Counted from the stretch's first letter, positions 16,521-23,276 are shown. The stretch: DNA of 35,629 bases from an uncultured Collinsella sp. (GCA_900550415.1 URSO01000015.1:1-35629); one strand, 5' to 3'. The notes: generated from the sequence alone by a model not told the origin. A program made the numbers and translations.

Positions 16521-17486
16521 GTGACTCTATACGAACAGCTCGTTATCGAACTCACCAACCGATCGTTTTCCCATCAGGCCGCCTACCGCGCCGGCGGCAC
16601 ACCACATGAGCTGAGCGACCGCGAACCAGAGCCCTACAACCAGCAAATCGAAACGTTTGCCCGCATGATCGAAGAAGCCGATTGCGTGCTGGTAGGCGGG
16701 GCTTCCGGACTCTCCGCGGCAGGCGGCGGCGACTTCTACTACGAGGACAACGCGACCTATCGCAGACATTTCGGCAAATTCGCCGAGCGCTACGGTTTCA
16801 GGGGCGCTTTTGAGGGGTCGTCTTACCGCTGGCCCACTGCCGAGGCGCGCTGGGGCTACCTTGCCACCTTCCTCGACACCACGCTCAACGCCCCGCTGCG
16901 CAAGCCCTACAAGGACCTCGACGCCATTCTCGCCGAGAAGGATTTCTTCGTGCTCACCACCAACCAGGACACGCAGTTTGTGAAGCTCTACCCTTGGGAG
17001 AAGGTGGCAGAGATCCAAGGCGACCACCGCTTCTTCCAGTGCTCCCGTTGCTGTACCGACGAGGTATGGGACGCCATCGAGCCGGTCTCTCGTATGGTAG
17101 AGGCCATGGGAGACGGCCTAGAGGTTCCGACAGAGCTCGTGCCACGCTGCCCGCACTGCGGGGCAGAGGCGTTCCCCTGGGTTCGCGGCTACGGCAACTT
17201 CCTGCAGGGCGAGCTCTACGAGGAGCAGTACCGCAAGATGTCCGACTGGCTCGACGCGCACGCGCGGCAGAGGATCCTCTTCCTCGAGCTGGGTGTGGGC
17301 CGCATGACGCCCGCGTTTATCCAGGAGCCGTTCTGGGCCCTCACGGCGCAGTTACCGCAGGCCAGCTACATCGCCGTAAACAACAAGACGCAGTTCCTCC
17401 CCCGCGCGATCGAGGATCGGGGGCTCGCCGTTCGCGCCGATATCGCCGACGTGCTCGCCGACGTGCGCAAGACGCTGGGGAGGTAG
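16521..17486 (+). CDS. SIR2-family protein, SirTM (class M) type, gene 1 of 3
   Basis: Protein of 321 residues, GTG start behind GAGAG; the start is fixed by comparison with the ATG of the duplicated copy at 19812. The NAD-binding loop is GGASGLSAAGG (59-69). TTNQD (146-150) and IQGD (165-168) match the Asn, Asp and Gln that class M sirtuins use in place of the usual deacetylase histidine. A zinc ribbon has C174, C177/C178, C210 and C213. YIAVNN near the end is the usual cofactor-contacting strand. SirTM proteins are known as ADP-ribosyltransferases acting on a GcvH-like lipoyl carrier, with a macrodomain partner. Neither partner is encoded in this window. First gene of a tight operon; the next starts 3 bases after its stop. 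Confidence 0.85.
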   Translation: MTLYEQLVIELTNRSFSHQAAYRAGGTPHELSDREPEPYNQQIETFARMIEEADCVLVGGASGLSAAGGGDFYYEDNATYRRHFGKFAERYGFRGAFEGSSYRWPTAEARWGYLATFLDTTLNAPLRKPYKDLDAILAEKDFFVLTTNQDTQFVKLYPWEKVAEIQGDHRFFQCSRCCTDEVWDAIEPVSRMVEAMGDGLEVPTELVPRCPHCGAEAFPWVRGYGNFLQGELYEEQYRKMSDWLDAHARQRILFLELGVGRMTPAFIQEPFWALTAQLPQASYIAVNNKTQFLPRAIEDRGLAVRADIADVLADVRKTLGR

Positions 17487-17489
17487 CGC

Positions 17490-18188
17490 ATGGAGACGGC
17501 GAAAGCAGTTCGCATAGGCAGGACGCTAGCCGAGGCGGATCTTGTCATCATCGGCGCCAGCAACGGACTCGATATGGCGGAGGGGCTCAATCTCTTCTGC
17601 ACCGATGCTCATTTTCGGGAGGCGTACGGAGACCTCGCCCAGGCCGACGGTATCGGCTGCATACTGCAGGGGCTGGCCTCCCCGGATGCAAACGTGCGAC
17701 GCCGGTGGAGCGAGCGGTTCCATCAAAAGGAGTATGTCGAATATGAGCCCAGCCCGCTCATGAACGGGCTGCGGCGTCTTACGGAGCACGCCGACACCTT
17801 CGTGGTCACATGCAACATCGACGGGCACTTCGCGCGCGCCGGGTTCGACGAGGAGCGCGTGCTCGAGACTGAGGGGAGCACGCGCACGTCGGTTGACGAG
17901 CGGCGCCTCGCCCATCCAGACACCCTCGCCATGACCCAGCTCGACGAGCTCGCGCGTCTTGTGCAAGCCCATCGCAACGGCAGGGTCGCCATCCTCGAAC
18001 TTGGCGTGGGACTGCACAACGGCGTCATAAAGCGCATGCTCGCCCAGATCGCGAACGCCTGCGAGCACGCCACCTACATCGTGTTCAACTACGGCCAGGC
18101 CATGGCGCCCGACGCTTCGTGCGAGACGATTCTCGTTGACGGCGATATGGCCCCGGCTTTCGAGGAGATCGCCCGATGCCGCCCCTAG
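17490..18188 (+). CDS. Shortened SIR2-like protein, gene 2 of 3, no zinc ribbon
   Basis: Protein of 232 residues, about 90 shorter than gene 1. It keeps the sirtuin layout: IIGASNGLDMAEG (20-32) for the NAD loop, VTCNIDGHF (106-114) for the TTNxD block, and LELGVGLHNGVIKRM and YIVFNYG late on. The zinc-ribbon cysteines are missing, the glycine-rich loop has Asn-Gly-Leu-Asp in place of the usual Ser-rich turn, and the catalytic-region Gln is Glu (LETEGS, 126-130). It is therefore probably inactive as a transferase or works only as a partner of genes 1 and 3. GGGAGG lies before the ATG. It overlaps gene 3 by 13 bases, which suggests translational coupling and fixed stoichiometry. Confidence 0.8.
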   Translation: METAKAVRIGRTLAEADLVIIGASNGLDMAEGLNLFCTDAHFREAYGDLAQADGIGCILQGLASPDANVRRRWSERFHQKEYVEYEPSPLMNGLRRLTEHADTFVVTCNIDGHFARAGFDEERVLETEGSTRTSVDERRLAHPDTLAMTQLDELARLVQAHRNGRVAILELGVGLHNGVIKRMLAQIANACEHATYIVFNYGQAMAPDASCETILVDGDMAPAFEEIARCRP

Positions 18189-19024
18189 AAAGAGAAGCGC
18201 GTAGGCTTCGAAGCCTTATCGACGATGCCGACGCCATCATCGTCGGCATCGGCTCGGGCATGTCGAGCGCCGCCGGGTTCAACCATTACAACCGCGCGGG
18301 CATGGCGCGCGCAGGAATGGCGGACTGGCAGCAAGCCTTTGGCTTCAAGAGCCTTTTCGACGGCTTCTACCACCTCTACCCCAGCCTCGAGCAGCAATGG
18401 GCATACTATGCGCGATACATCGACTCCATGCTGCGCGAGCTGGCCTCGCAGCCCTATCTCGACCTACGGTCCCTCATCGGCCATAAGGACTACTTCATCC
18501 TGAGCACCAATGTGGACACCCAAGTCGAGAAGACGTTTCCCACCGAGAGGATCTGCAACTATCAGGGAAGCTTCGCGCACCTTCAATGCAAGCAGCCATG
18601 CTGCGACGAGCTCTTCGATGCGAGCCCCTACGTCGAGCGCATGCTCGCGGGCATGGCGGGGTTCGAGATCCGCAGCGAGGATGTCCCCCGATGCCCGCAT
18701 TGCGGCTGGCAGCTTGTGCCGTGGGTGCGCGACGACACGTTTCTGCAGGGTGCGGCCTGGCGCGAGAGCCTCGGACGATACGAGCGCTTCGTGCGCGAGC
18801 GCAGCGATCGCCGCGTGCTGTTGCTGGAGCTTGGCGTGGGCGAGATGACCCCCGGCATCATCACGCTCCCGTTCTGGAGCATGACCGCGAAGCTGCCGGA
18901 TGCGCACCTGCTGAGCGTAAACATCTCGGGCGGCTCGGCTCCGCTGCAGCTTGGAAGCAAGGCAGGGGCGATTCAGGCCGATTTGGGCGCCCTGCTCTCG
19001 GCGGCGCGGGCAGGTGGCGAGTAA
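18176..19024 (+). CDS. SIR2-family protein, SirTM type, gene 3 of 3
   Basis: Protein of 282 residues with the most canonical SirTM sequence of the three. NAD loop GIGSGMSSAAGF (24-35), then FNHY, GFKSLFDGFYHLYPSLEQQWAYYARYI, STNVD (110-114), YQGS (129-132), and zinc ribbon C138, C142/C143, C173 and C176 (CPHCGW), then RDDTFLQG, LLLELGVGEMTPGIITLPFW and LLSVNISG. GAGGAGA precedes the ATG. The gene ends before a hairpin at 19061. A 3' fragment of a near-identical gene survives at 21758-22074. Confidence 0.88.
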   Translation: MPPLEREARRLRSLIDDADAIIVGIGSGMSSAAGFNHYNRAGMARAGMADWQQAFGFKSLFDGFYHLYPSLEQQWAYYARYIDSMLRELASQPYLDLRSLIGHKDYFILSTNVDTQVEKTFPTERICNYQGSFAHLQCKQPCCDELFDASPYVERMLAGMAGFEIRSEDVPRCPHCGWQLVPWVRDDTFLQGAAWRESLGRYERFVRERSDRRVLLLELGVGEMTPGIITLPFWSMTAKLPDAHLLSVNISGGSAPLQLGSKAGAIQADLGALLSAARAGGE

Positions 19025-19060
19025 CGCGGAGCGGTAGACGCGCAATGAGGTTTTAGCCGC

Positions 19061-19088
19061 AGCCTCCGAACGAGAGGGCTCGGAGGCT
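19061..19088. terminator. Hairpin between convergent SIR2 operon and TetR copy 2
   Basis: AGCCTCCGA (19061-19069) pairs perfectly with TCGGAGGCT (19080-19088). It lies 36 bases after the SIR2 gene 3 stop and just before the TetR copy 2 stop on the opposite strand. No strong T-tract. Confidence 0.5.
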
Positions 19089-19107
19089 GGTATTCCTGAA
19101 TCGCAGG

Positions 19108-19668
19108 TCACGATGGGTTATCGGAATCGCGAAGAGCGGATACCGCCAGTAAGCCCCCTTCGGAATAGGCGTTGAGCAGCTCCTGGGCATGGGCGAACTC
19201 GGGGCCTCGTCTCCAGCCGAGCAGGCGGTTGACGGCCAGATTGCCCTGGACGTTGTGGACGAAGAGCAAGAAGGCGTCTTCGCTTGAAAGCCCTGTTTTC
19301 TCCATGACCCAGGGAACCATCTGCTCCGCTCCGCGTTCTATGACGCGCTGGGCTACGCGAGCGTATGCGTCGCTGTCCGAATAAAGCAGGCGATAATCGT
19401 CGTCTGCCGGCGGACGCTGGCAAAGCGTTGCCGATTCAACCCCCTCAAGCGGGGGAGCCACTGCCAATGCCTCGTCGATAAGCGCATCGAGCAGCGCGAA
19501 CTTGTCCTCGTAGTGCAGGTAGAACGTGCCGCGGTTGATGTCTGCGCGGCGGCAGATGTCCGCCACCGTCATCTTCGCGAAGCCGACCTCGGCCAGCAGC
19601 GCGAAGAACGCCTCCTGTATGACCGAGAGGGTGTAGCGCCGCCGGCGGTCGATCTTGGTTTCTCCCAT
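19108..19668 (-). CDS. TetR-family repressor, copy 2
   Basis: Regulator of 186 residues, nearly the same as copy 1 at 15820-16377. The whole helix-turn-helix (MTVADICRRADINRGTFYLHY) is identical and most differences are in the ligand domain (for example PWVMEKTGLSSEDAFLLF against PSIMEETGLSREDAYLLF). The ATG at 19668 has GGAGAGG upstream. It faces a decayed copy of SIR2 gene 1 across the same operator. With the operon it once controlled broken, it may still bind the operators of both copies, or now control the inserted DUF5131/radical SAM pair. Open reading frame is intact, which suggests it is either recent or still useful. Confidence 0.9.
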   Translation of the reverse strand: MGETKIDRRRRYTLSVIQEAFFALLAEVGFAKMTVADICRRADINRGTFYLHYEDKFALLDALIDEALAVAPPLEGVESATLCQRPPADDDYRLLYSDSDAYARVAQRVIERGAEQMVPWVMEKTGLSSEDAFLLFVHNVQGNLAVNRLLGWRRGPEFAHAQELLNAYSEGGLLAVSALRDSDNPS

Positions 19669-19710
19669 CGCCTCTCCAATCTGAGTCGTTTGACAATGTC
19701 CAGTAGCTGT

Positions 19711-19791
19711 TCGTTTATCGACAGGTGCACGCGTTTGTTCATTGCCCCTGCGAAAATCAACAAGGATACTGTTTATAGACACCTGTTTATA
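19711..19791. promoter_or_regulatory. TetR operator region, copy 2
   Basis: TATAGACA-CC-TGTTTATA (19774-19791) is an 18-bp palindrome with one mismatch. The extra half-site TTTATCGACA is at 19714-19723, as in copy 1. TATAAT at 19788-19793 overlaps the palindrome and is a likely -10, so repression by promoter blocking is the simplest reading. Confidence 0.6.
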
Positions 19792-19811
19792 ATAGCTGAA
19801 AGGGAGCACGG

Positions 19812-19997
19812 ATGACCCTGTACGAGAAGCTCGGCATCGGGCTTGTCAGCCGATCGTTTTCCCATCGGGCCGTCTATCGAAACGGCGGCACGTCATACGA
19901 TTTGAGCGATTGCAAGCCTGCTGCTTGCAAGCAAGATATCGAGGCTTTTGCCCGCAAGGTGGGGGGCTGATTGCGTGTTTACGGGAGAGGCAGGTAG
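19812..19997 (+). pseudogene. 5' remnant of a second copy of SIR2 gene 1
   Basis: From the ATG at 19812 the frame reads MTLYEKLGIGLVSRSFSHRAVYRNGGT and so on, aligning with the start of SIR2 gene 1 (MTLYEQLVIELTNRSFSHQAAYRAGGT). It runs into TGA at 19968-19970 after 52 codons. A frameshift near the G-run at 19959-19966 explains the stop: in the shifted frame ADCV continues the homology (gene 1 has ADCVLVGGA). Homology fades by about 19997, where the inserted block begins. The product cannot be a working sirtuin. Confidence 0.85.
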
Positions 19998-20006
19998 GCA
20001 GGCGTT

Positions 20007-20696
20007 ATGAGCATCTGCATCAAAAATCAGATTCAGAATATGAATATCGTCATCGGCTGCACGGTGGGGTGTCCATATTGCTATGCCCGTAACAATGTGA
20101 AACGTTGGCATATGATTGACGACTTCGCTGATCCTGCGTTCTTCCCGAGCAAGCTCAGGATGATGGAAAAGAAACGCCCGCAGAACTTTCTCCTTACCGG
20201 CATGAGCGATCTCTCCGGGTGGAAGCTGGAATGGCGAGACGAGGTGTTTGCAAAGATCCATGAGAATCCACAGCATCAGTTCCTGTTCCTGACCAAGAGA
20301 CCCGATTTGCTGGATTTAGATACCGACCTGGAAAACGCATGGTTCGGCGTTACGGTGACGAGGAAAGCGGAGCTGTGGCGTATCGACGCCCTTCGGAAAA
20401 ACGTCAAAGCAAATCACTTCTTCGTTACTTTTGAGCCGCTATTCGACGATCCCGGTACGGTCGACCTTTCCGGAATCAACTGGATCGTCGTCGGTACCAT
20501 GACCGGGGCGCAGAGCAGGAAGGTTCATACGGAACCGGAGTGGGCATGGTCTTTGACGGACCAGGCGCACGCGCTTGGCATTCCAATGTTTATGAAGGAA
20601 GACCTCGTCTCTGTCATAGGGGACGAAAACATGATTCAGGAATTGCCGGAAGAATTCGAAAGAGTGCTGGAGGTGCAGAGAACATGGCGGAAGTGA
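20007..20696 (+). CDS. DUF5131 family protein (phage Gp37/Gp68-like) with CxxxCxxC motif
   Basis: Protein of 229 residues. GCTVGCPYCYARNN (C18, C22, C25) is a radical-SAM-type cluster motif, followed by FLLTGMSDLSGW, FLFLTKRPD, WFGVTVT, FVTFEPLFDDPGTVDLSGINWIVVG and PMFMKEDL, which is the DUF5131 family pattern. Such proteins occur in phages and mobile DNA and often sit next to a second radical SAM protein and a three-Cys-motif partner (TcmP). Only the radical SAM partner is present here. Base composition is lower in GC than the flanking genes, which fits transfer. It lies inside the broken second SIR2 operon and overlaps the next gene by 13 bases. The ATG at 20007 has only a weak ribosome binding site. 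The substrate is unknown. Confidence 0.85.
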   Translation: MSICIKNQIQNMNIVIGCTVGCPYCYARNNVKRWHMIDDFADPAFFPSKLRMMEKKRPQNFLLTGMSDLSGWKLEWRDEVFAKIHENPQHQFLFLTKRPDLLDLDTDLENAWFGVTVTRKAELWRIDALRKNVKANHFFVTFEPLFDDPGTVDLSGINWIVVGTMTGAQSRKVHTEPEWAWSLTDQAHALGIPMFMKEDLVSVIGDENMIQELPEEFERVLEVQRTWRK

Positions 20697-21592
20697 TCGA
20701 TGGAATCCTCATCAATGAGGTGGAAGCAAAGAACATCATGACCAAGTCCAGCCTGCCGGTAGGCGGCTACTCGGTCAATCCCTATGTAGGCTGCACGCAT
20801 GCCTGCAAGTATTGCTATGCCTCCTTTATGAAGCGCTTTACCGGACACAAGGAGGAATGGGGCACCTTTCTTGATGTGAAGCATTGGCCGGAAATCAAGA
20901 ATCCGAAGAAATACGCTGGACAGCGGGTGGTTATCGGTTCTGTGACGGATGGCTACAATCCACAGGAGGAGCGATTCGGGAATACCAGGAAACTCCTGGA
21001 GCAGCTGATTGGCAGCGATGCAGATATTCTGATCTGCACAAAGTCCGATCTTGTGGTACGGGATATCGATCTGCTGAAGAGGCTTGGACGAGTGACCGTT
21101 TCATGGTCGATCAACACGCTGGATGAGAACTTCAAGAACGATATGGACTCCGCGTCGAGCATCGAGCGTCGTATCGCTGCTATGAAGCAGGTGTATGACG
21201 AAGGTATCCGTACGGTCTGCTTCGTGTCCCCGGTATTTCCCGGCATCACGGATTTTGAGATGATTTTTGAGCGAGTAAAAGATCGGTGCGATTTGTTTTG
21301 GCTCGAAAATCTCAATCTTCGGGGTGGTTTCAAAAAAGCGATCCTGGATTATATCGCCGAGAAACATCCCAATCTCGTACCGCTTTACGATGAGATCTAT
21401 AACAAGCGCAACCGTAGCTATTTTGAAGCGCTTGAAGTAAAAGCCGAGGAAATGGCCAAGAAGTACGATTGCCCCTTTGTGGACAACGAAATGCCTTATG
21501 GCAGAGTCCCCCAGGGGCATCCGGTGATCGTGGACTACTTCTATCACGAGGAAGTCCGAGGGTCGGATAATAGCGGAAAAAGAAATCGTTAA
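20684..21592 (+). CDS. Radical SAM protein of the SPL-like family
   Basis: Protein of 302 residues. NPYVGCTHACKYCYASFMKRFTG (C37, C41, C44) is the [4Fe-4S] and SAM-binding motif of the group related to spore photoproduct lyase and Rv2578c-like proteins. GSVTDGYNPQEERF, LICTKSDLVVRDIDLL, SINTLD and ERRIAAMKQVYDEGIRT continue the TIM-barrel part. The ATG at 20684 is chosen by GGAGG upstream and by the natural family start; the frame is open further left inside DUF5131. It is translationally coupled to DUF5131. The two together probably form one enzyme system. A role in repair or modification of nucleic acids is a guess from the SPL-like family. Confidence 0.86.
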   Translation: MAEVIDGILINEVEAKNIMTKSSLPVGGYSVNPYVGCTHACKYCYASFMKRFTGHKEEWGTFLDVKHWPEIKNPKKYAGQRVVIGSVTDGYNPQEERFGNTRKLLEQLIGSDADILICTKSDLVVRDIDLLKRLGRVTVSWSINTLDENFKNDMDSASSIERRIAAMKQVYDEGIRTVCFVSPVFPGITDFEMIFERVKDRCDLFWLENLNLRGGFKKAILDYIAEKHPNLVPLYDEIYNKRNRSYFEALEVKAEEMAKKYDCPFVDNEMPYGRVPQGHPVIVDYFYHEEVRGSDNSGKRNR

Positions 21593-21757
21593 ACGGAAAC
21601 CGACGACGATTCGCTCGAGCGATTAGCGTCCACGCGTGGCTTCTGCCGATTGGCGCAACGGGCGACGGATTAAGGGATCGCTCGGGCGGATGATCCCGCT
21701 GCAGTACAGGCGGTCGCTCAATTTAGCGGCATGAGCGTTTTCGCACGGAAAACCAGT

Positions 21758-22074
21758 ATCTTGTACCGTGGGTGCGCGACGACACGTTTCTGCAGGGTGC
21801 GACATGGCGCGAGAGCCTCGGACGATACGAGCGCTTCGTGCACGAGCGCGGAGCTGGCCGCGTGCTGCTGCTAGAGCTTGGCGTGGGCGAGATGACCCCC
21901 GGCATCATCACGCTCCCGCTCTGGAGCATGGCCGCAAAGCTGCCGGATGCGCATCTGTTGAGCGTAAACATCTCGGGCGACTCAGCCCCGTTGCAGCTCG
22001 GAAGCAAGGCGGAGGCAATCCAGGTCGATTTGGGCGCACTGCTCTCGGCGGCGCGGGTGGGCGACGGTGCTTAA
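21758..22074 (+). pseudogene. 3' remnant of a second copy of SIR2 gene 3
   Basis: From about 21758 the sequence LVPWVRDDTFLQGATWRES, then LLLELGVGEMTPGIITLPLW and LLSVNISGDSAPLQLGSK, matches the last 105 or so residues of SIR2 gene 3 almost exactly (there LVPWVRDDTFLQGAAWRES). The NAD loop, the catalytic block and the zinc ribbon are gone. A stop lies upstream in frame. Together with the remnant at 19812 this marks the two edges of the replaced segment. Confidence 0.88.
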
Positions 22075-22300
22075 GCCTCTTTGTTAGTCGCTTTGAGATA
22101 ATCCTCGTCGTTCACAGGCTCCAACCACTCGTTGGAGGTCTCCTCGCCCGGAACCTCCAGCGCGAGATGCGAGAACCAGCCGTCGGGCGCGGCTCCGTGC
22201 CAATGCTTCACCCCCGGGGCGATGTTGACCACATCGCCCCGGGTGCAGTTCCTGTGCCGGCTTTCCCCATTCCTGGTAAAACCCTCGACCAGTCACAGCA
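22071..22300 (-). pseudogene. Frameshifted and truncated cupin gene remnant
   Basis: On the minus strand one frame reads GFYQEWGKPAQELHPG and the next frame takes over with GDVVNIAPGVKHWHGAAPDG, then WFSHLALEVPGEETSNEWLE and LKATNKEA-stop. Together these are the C-terminal half of a typical cupin (carboxymuconolactone decarboxylase-associated type). The frame changes at the four-base C-run on the plus strand at 22237-22240, where one extra base is enough. The N-terminal half is not recognisable. Its stop codon overlaps the SIR2 remnant stop. Confidence 0.75.
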
Positions 22301-22332
22301 TGCCGGCAGCGAGGTCAATGCGCATTCGCTCA

Positions 22333-22341
22333 TGCTACAAT
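22333..22341 (+). promoter_or_regulatory. Extended -10 promoter of yjdF
   Basis: TGCTACAAT (22333-22341) fits an extended -10 (TG-N-TACAAT), which can work without a strong -35. Transcription would start near 22348, right at the first pairing arm of the structured leader. Confidence 0.5.
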
Positions 22342-22345
22342 CCAA

Positions 22346-22440
22346 CCACCAGAGATGAAAACACAGTCCCCGTCGGGTAGTCGTGGGCGTGCGGGAGTCC
22401 GCATCAGTAACCTGCCTCCTTGGTTGTCCCTTCTCTGCAT
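22346..22440 (+). ncRNA. Candidate yjdF (azaaromatic) riboswitch
   Basis: The 130-base leader of the yjdF gene is strongly structured. CAGAGA (22350-22355) pairs with TCTCTG (22432-22437) to close the domain. Inside are hairpins TGCGG-gagt-CCGCA (about 22389-22402) and CCCcgtcGGG (about 22367-22377). In Bacillus and other Gram-positives yjdF genes are known to follow the yjdF RNA motif, a riboswitch that binds azaaromatic compounds, and a structured leader in exactly this place makes that assignment likely. The conserved core was not matched base by base. The ribosome binding site AAGGAGG (22454-22460) lies just 3' and could be regulated by it. Confidence 0.65.
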
Positions 22441-22468
22441 GGTCATCTACATAAAGGAGGAACCAGCC

Positions 22469-22888
22469 ATGCAGATCAGCGTGTCGTCCACCCTGACCGT
22501 ATATCACGACGGCCAATTCTGGGTCGGGCTGGCGGAGCACGTCGAGGACGGACGGTACGGCGTCGCCCGCATCGTCTTCGGCGCGGAGCCATCCGATGAG
22601 GAGATTCTGAAATTCGTCGTCGGCAAATGGGAGAAGTTCTCGTTCTTCGATGGCAAACCGGCTGAGGCAAGCAAGCCCATAAAGAACCCCAAGCGACGCG
22701 CTCGCGAGGCGGCGAAAACCCTCAAGCAGCCAGCGATGAGCACCAAGGCGCAGCAGGCGCTCGCGGCACAGAGGGAAGCGTTGAAGCAGGAGTCAGCTCA
22801 TGCAAGAAGCCGACGCCGCGCGAAAGAGGCTGATGCGCGCTACGAGCAGAGAAAACTGAAGCGCAAACAGAAGCATCGCGGGCATTGA
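22469..22888 (+). CDS. yjdF: YjdF family protein (DUF2992)
   Basis: Small protein of 139 residues, function unknown in the family. The N-terminus (LTVYHDGQFWVGLAEHVEDG, ARIVFGAEPSDEEILKFVVGKW) is the conserved YjdF core. The C-terminal half is a very basic coiled stretch with many Arg, Lys and Ala (KNPKRRAREAAK, SRRRAKEADARYEQRKLKRKQKHRGH), which suggests nucleic-acid or ribosome contact. AAGGAGG lies eight bases before the ATG. It is a single-gene unit behind the candidate riboswitch and followed by a hairpin at 22923. Confidence 0.9.
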   Translation: MQISVSSTLTVYHDGQFWVGLAEHVEDGRYGVARIVFGAEPSDEEILKFVVGKWEKFSFFDGKPAEASKPIKNPKRRAREAAKTLKQPAMSTKAQQALAAQREALKQESAHARSRRRAKEADARYEQRKLKRKQKHRGH

Positions 22889-22922
22889 TCGCCATTTGCA
22901 GCAAGGCAAACCATATACAGCA

Positions 22923-22954
22923 GCGGTGTCAGCTCCACTTGGAGCCGACACCGC
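22923..22954. terminator. Hairpin downstream of yjdF
   Basis: GCGGTGTC-a-GCTCCA pairs with TGGAGC-c-GACACCGC around a two-base loop, a very stable stem 35 bases after the yjdF stop. There is no T-tract, so termination may be rho-assisted. Confidence 0.55.
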
Positions 22955-23049
22955 GTAGACGCTGATGGTGACGGCTATGCACCGGCACGGGCGCGCCACC
23001 GCACTTCACAGCTTGTTTCTCAAGTATTTGGGACGCACACGCGGCGTTC

Positions 23050-23072
23050 AAAAATGCGGAGCGACTCCGCAT
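23050..23072 (-). terminator. Intrinsic terminator of the orphan gene fragment
   Basis: On the minus strand ATGCGGAG-tcg-CTCCGCAT is followed by TTTT, a clean rho-independent terminator. It lies 25 bases downstream of the stop of the gene fragment ending at 23098. Confidence 0.75.
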
Positions 23073-23097
23073 GGCTCGAGACTGAGCCGAGGTGCCC

Positions 23098-23276
23098 TAC
23101 TTCTCGCCCTCCAGCAGCCCCACGATGCGGTCGATGTCGACGGCGAAGCGGGGCCTTCCCTCGCGCTCGTAGCGGTCGAGACATGCCTGGCACTCGGAGA
23201 CAATGCGCTTGGTGTTGCCGTCGATGATGCGCTGGGGCGTCTCGTAGTAGGCCGAACCCTCGGTCCTAAAGCGACG
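23098..23276 (-). pseudogene. C-terminal fragment of an unidentified gene
   Basis: A minus-strand frame without start reads GSAYYETPQRIIDGNTKRI, then VSECQACLDRYEREGR and PRFAVDIDRIVGLLEGEK-stop. Codon choice and composition are those of a real protein, and an intact terminator follows. Upstream of about 23276 the frame is not continued in any recognisable way, so the gene has lost its 5' part, probably in a rearrangement. I do not recognise the family. Confidence 0.6.

Noticed and set aside
19970..21757. Insertion sequence or transposon as the cause of the replaced SIR2 segment
   Set aside because: No transposase, terminal inverted repeat or target duplication is visible at either junction.
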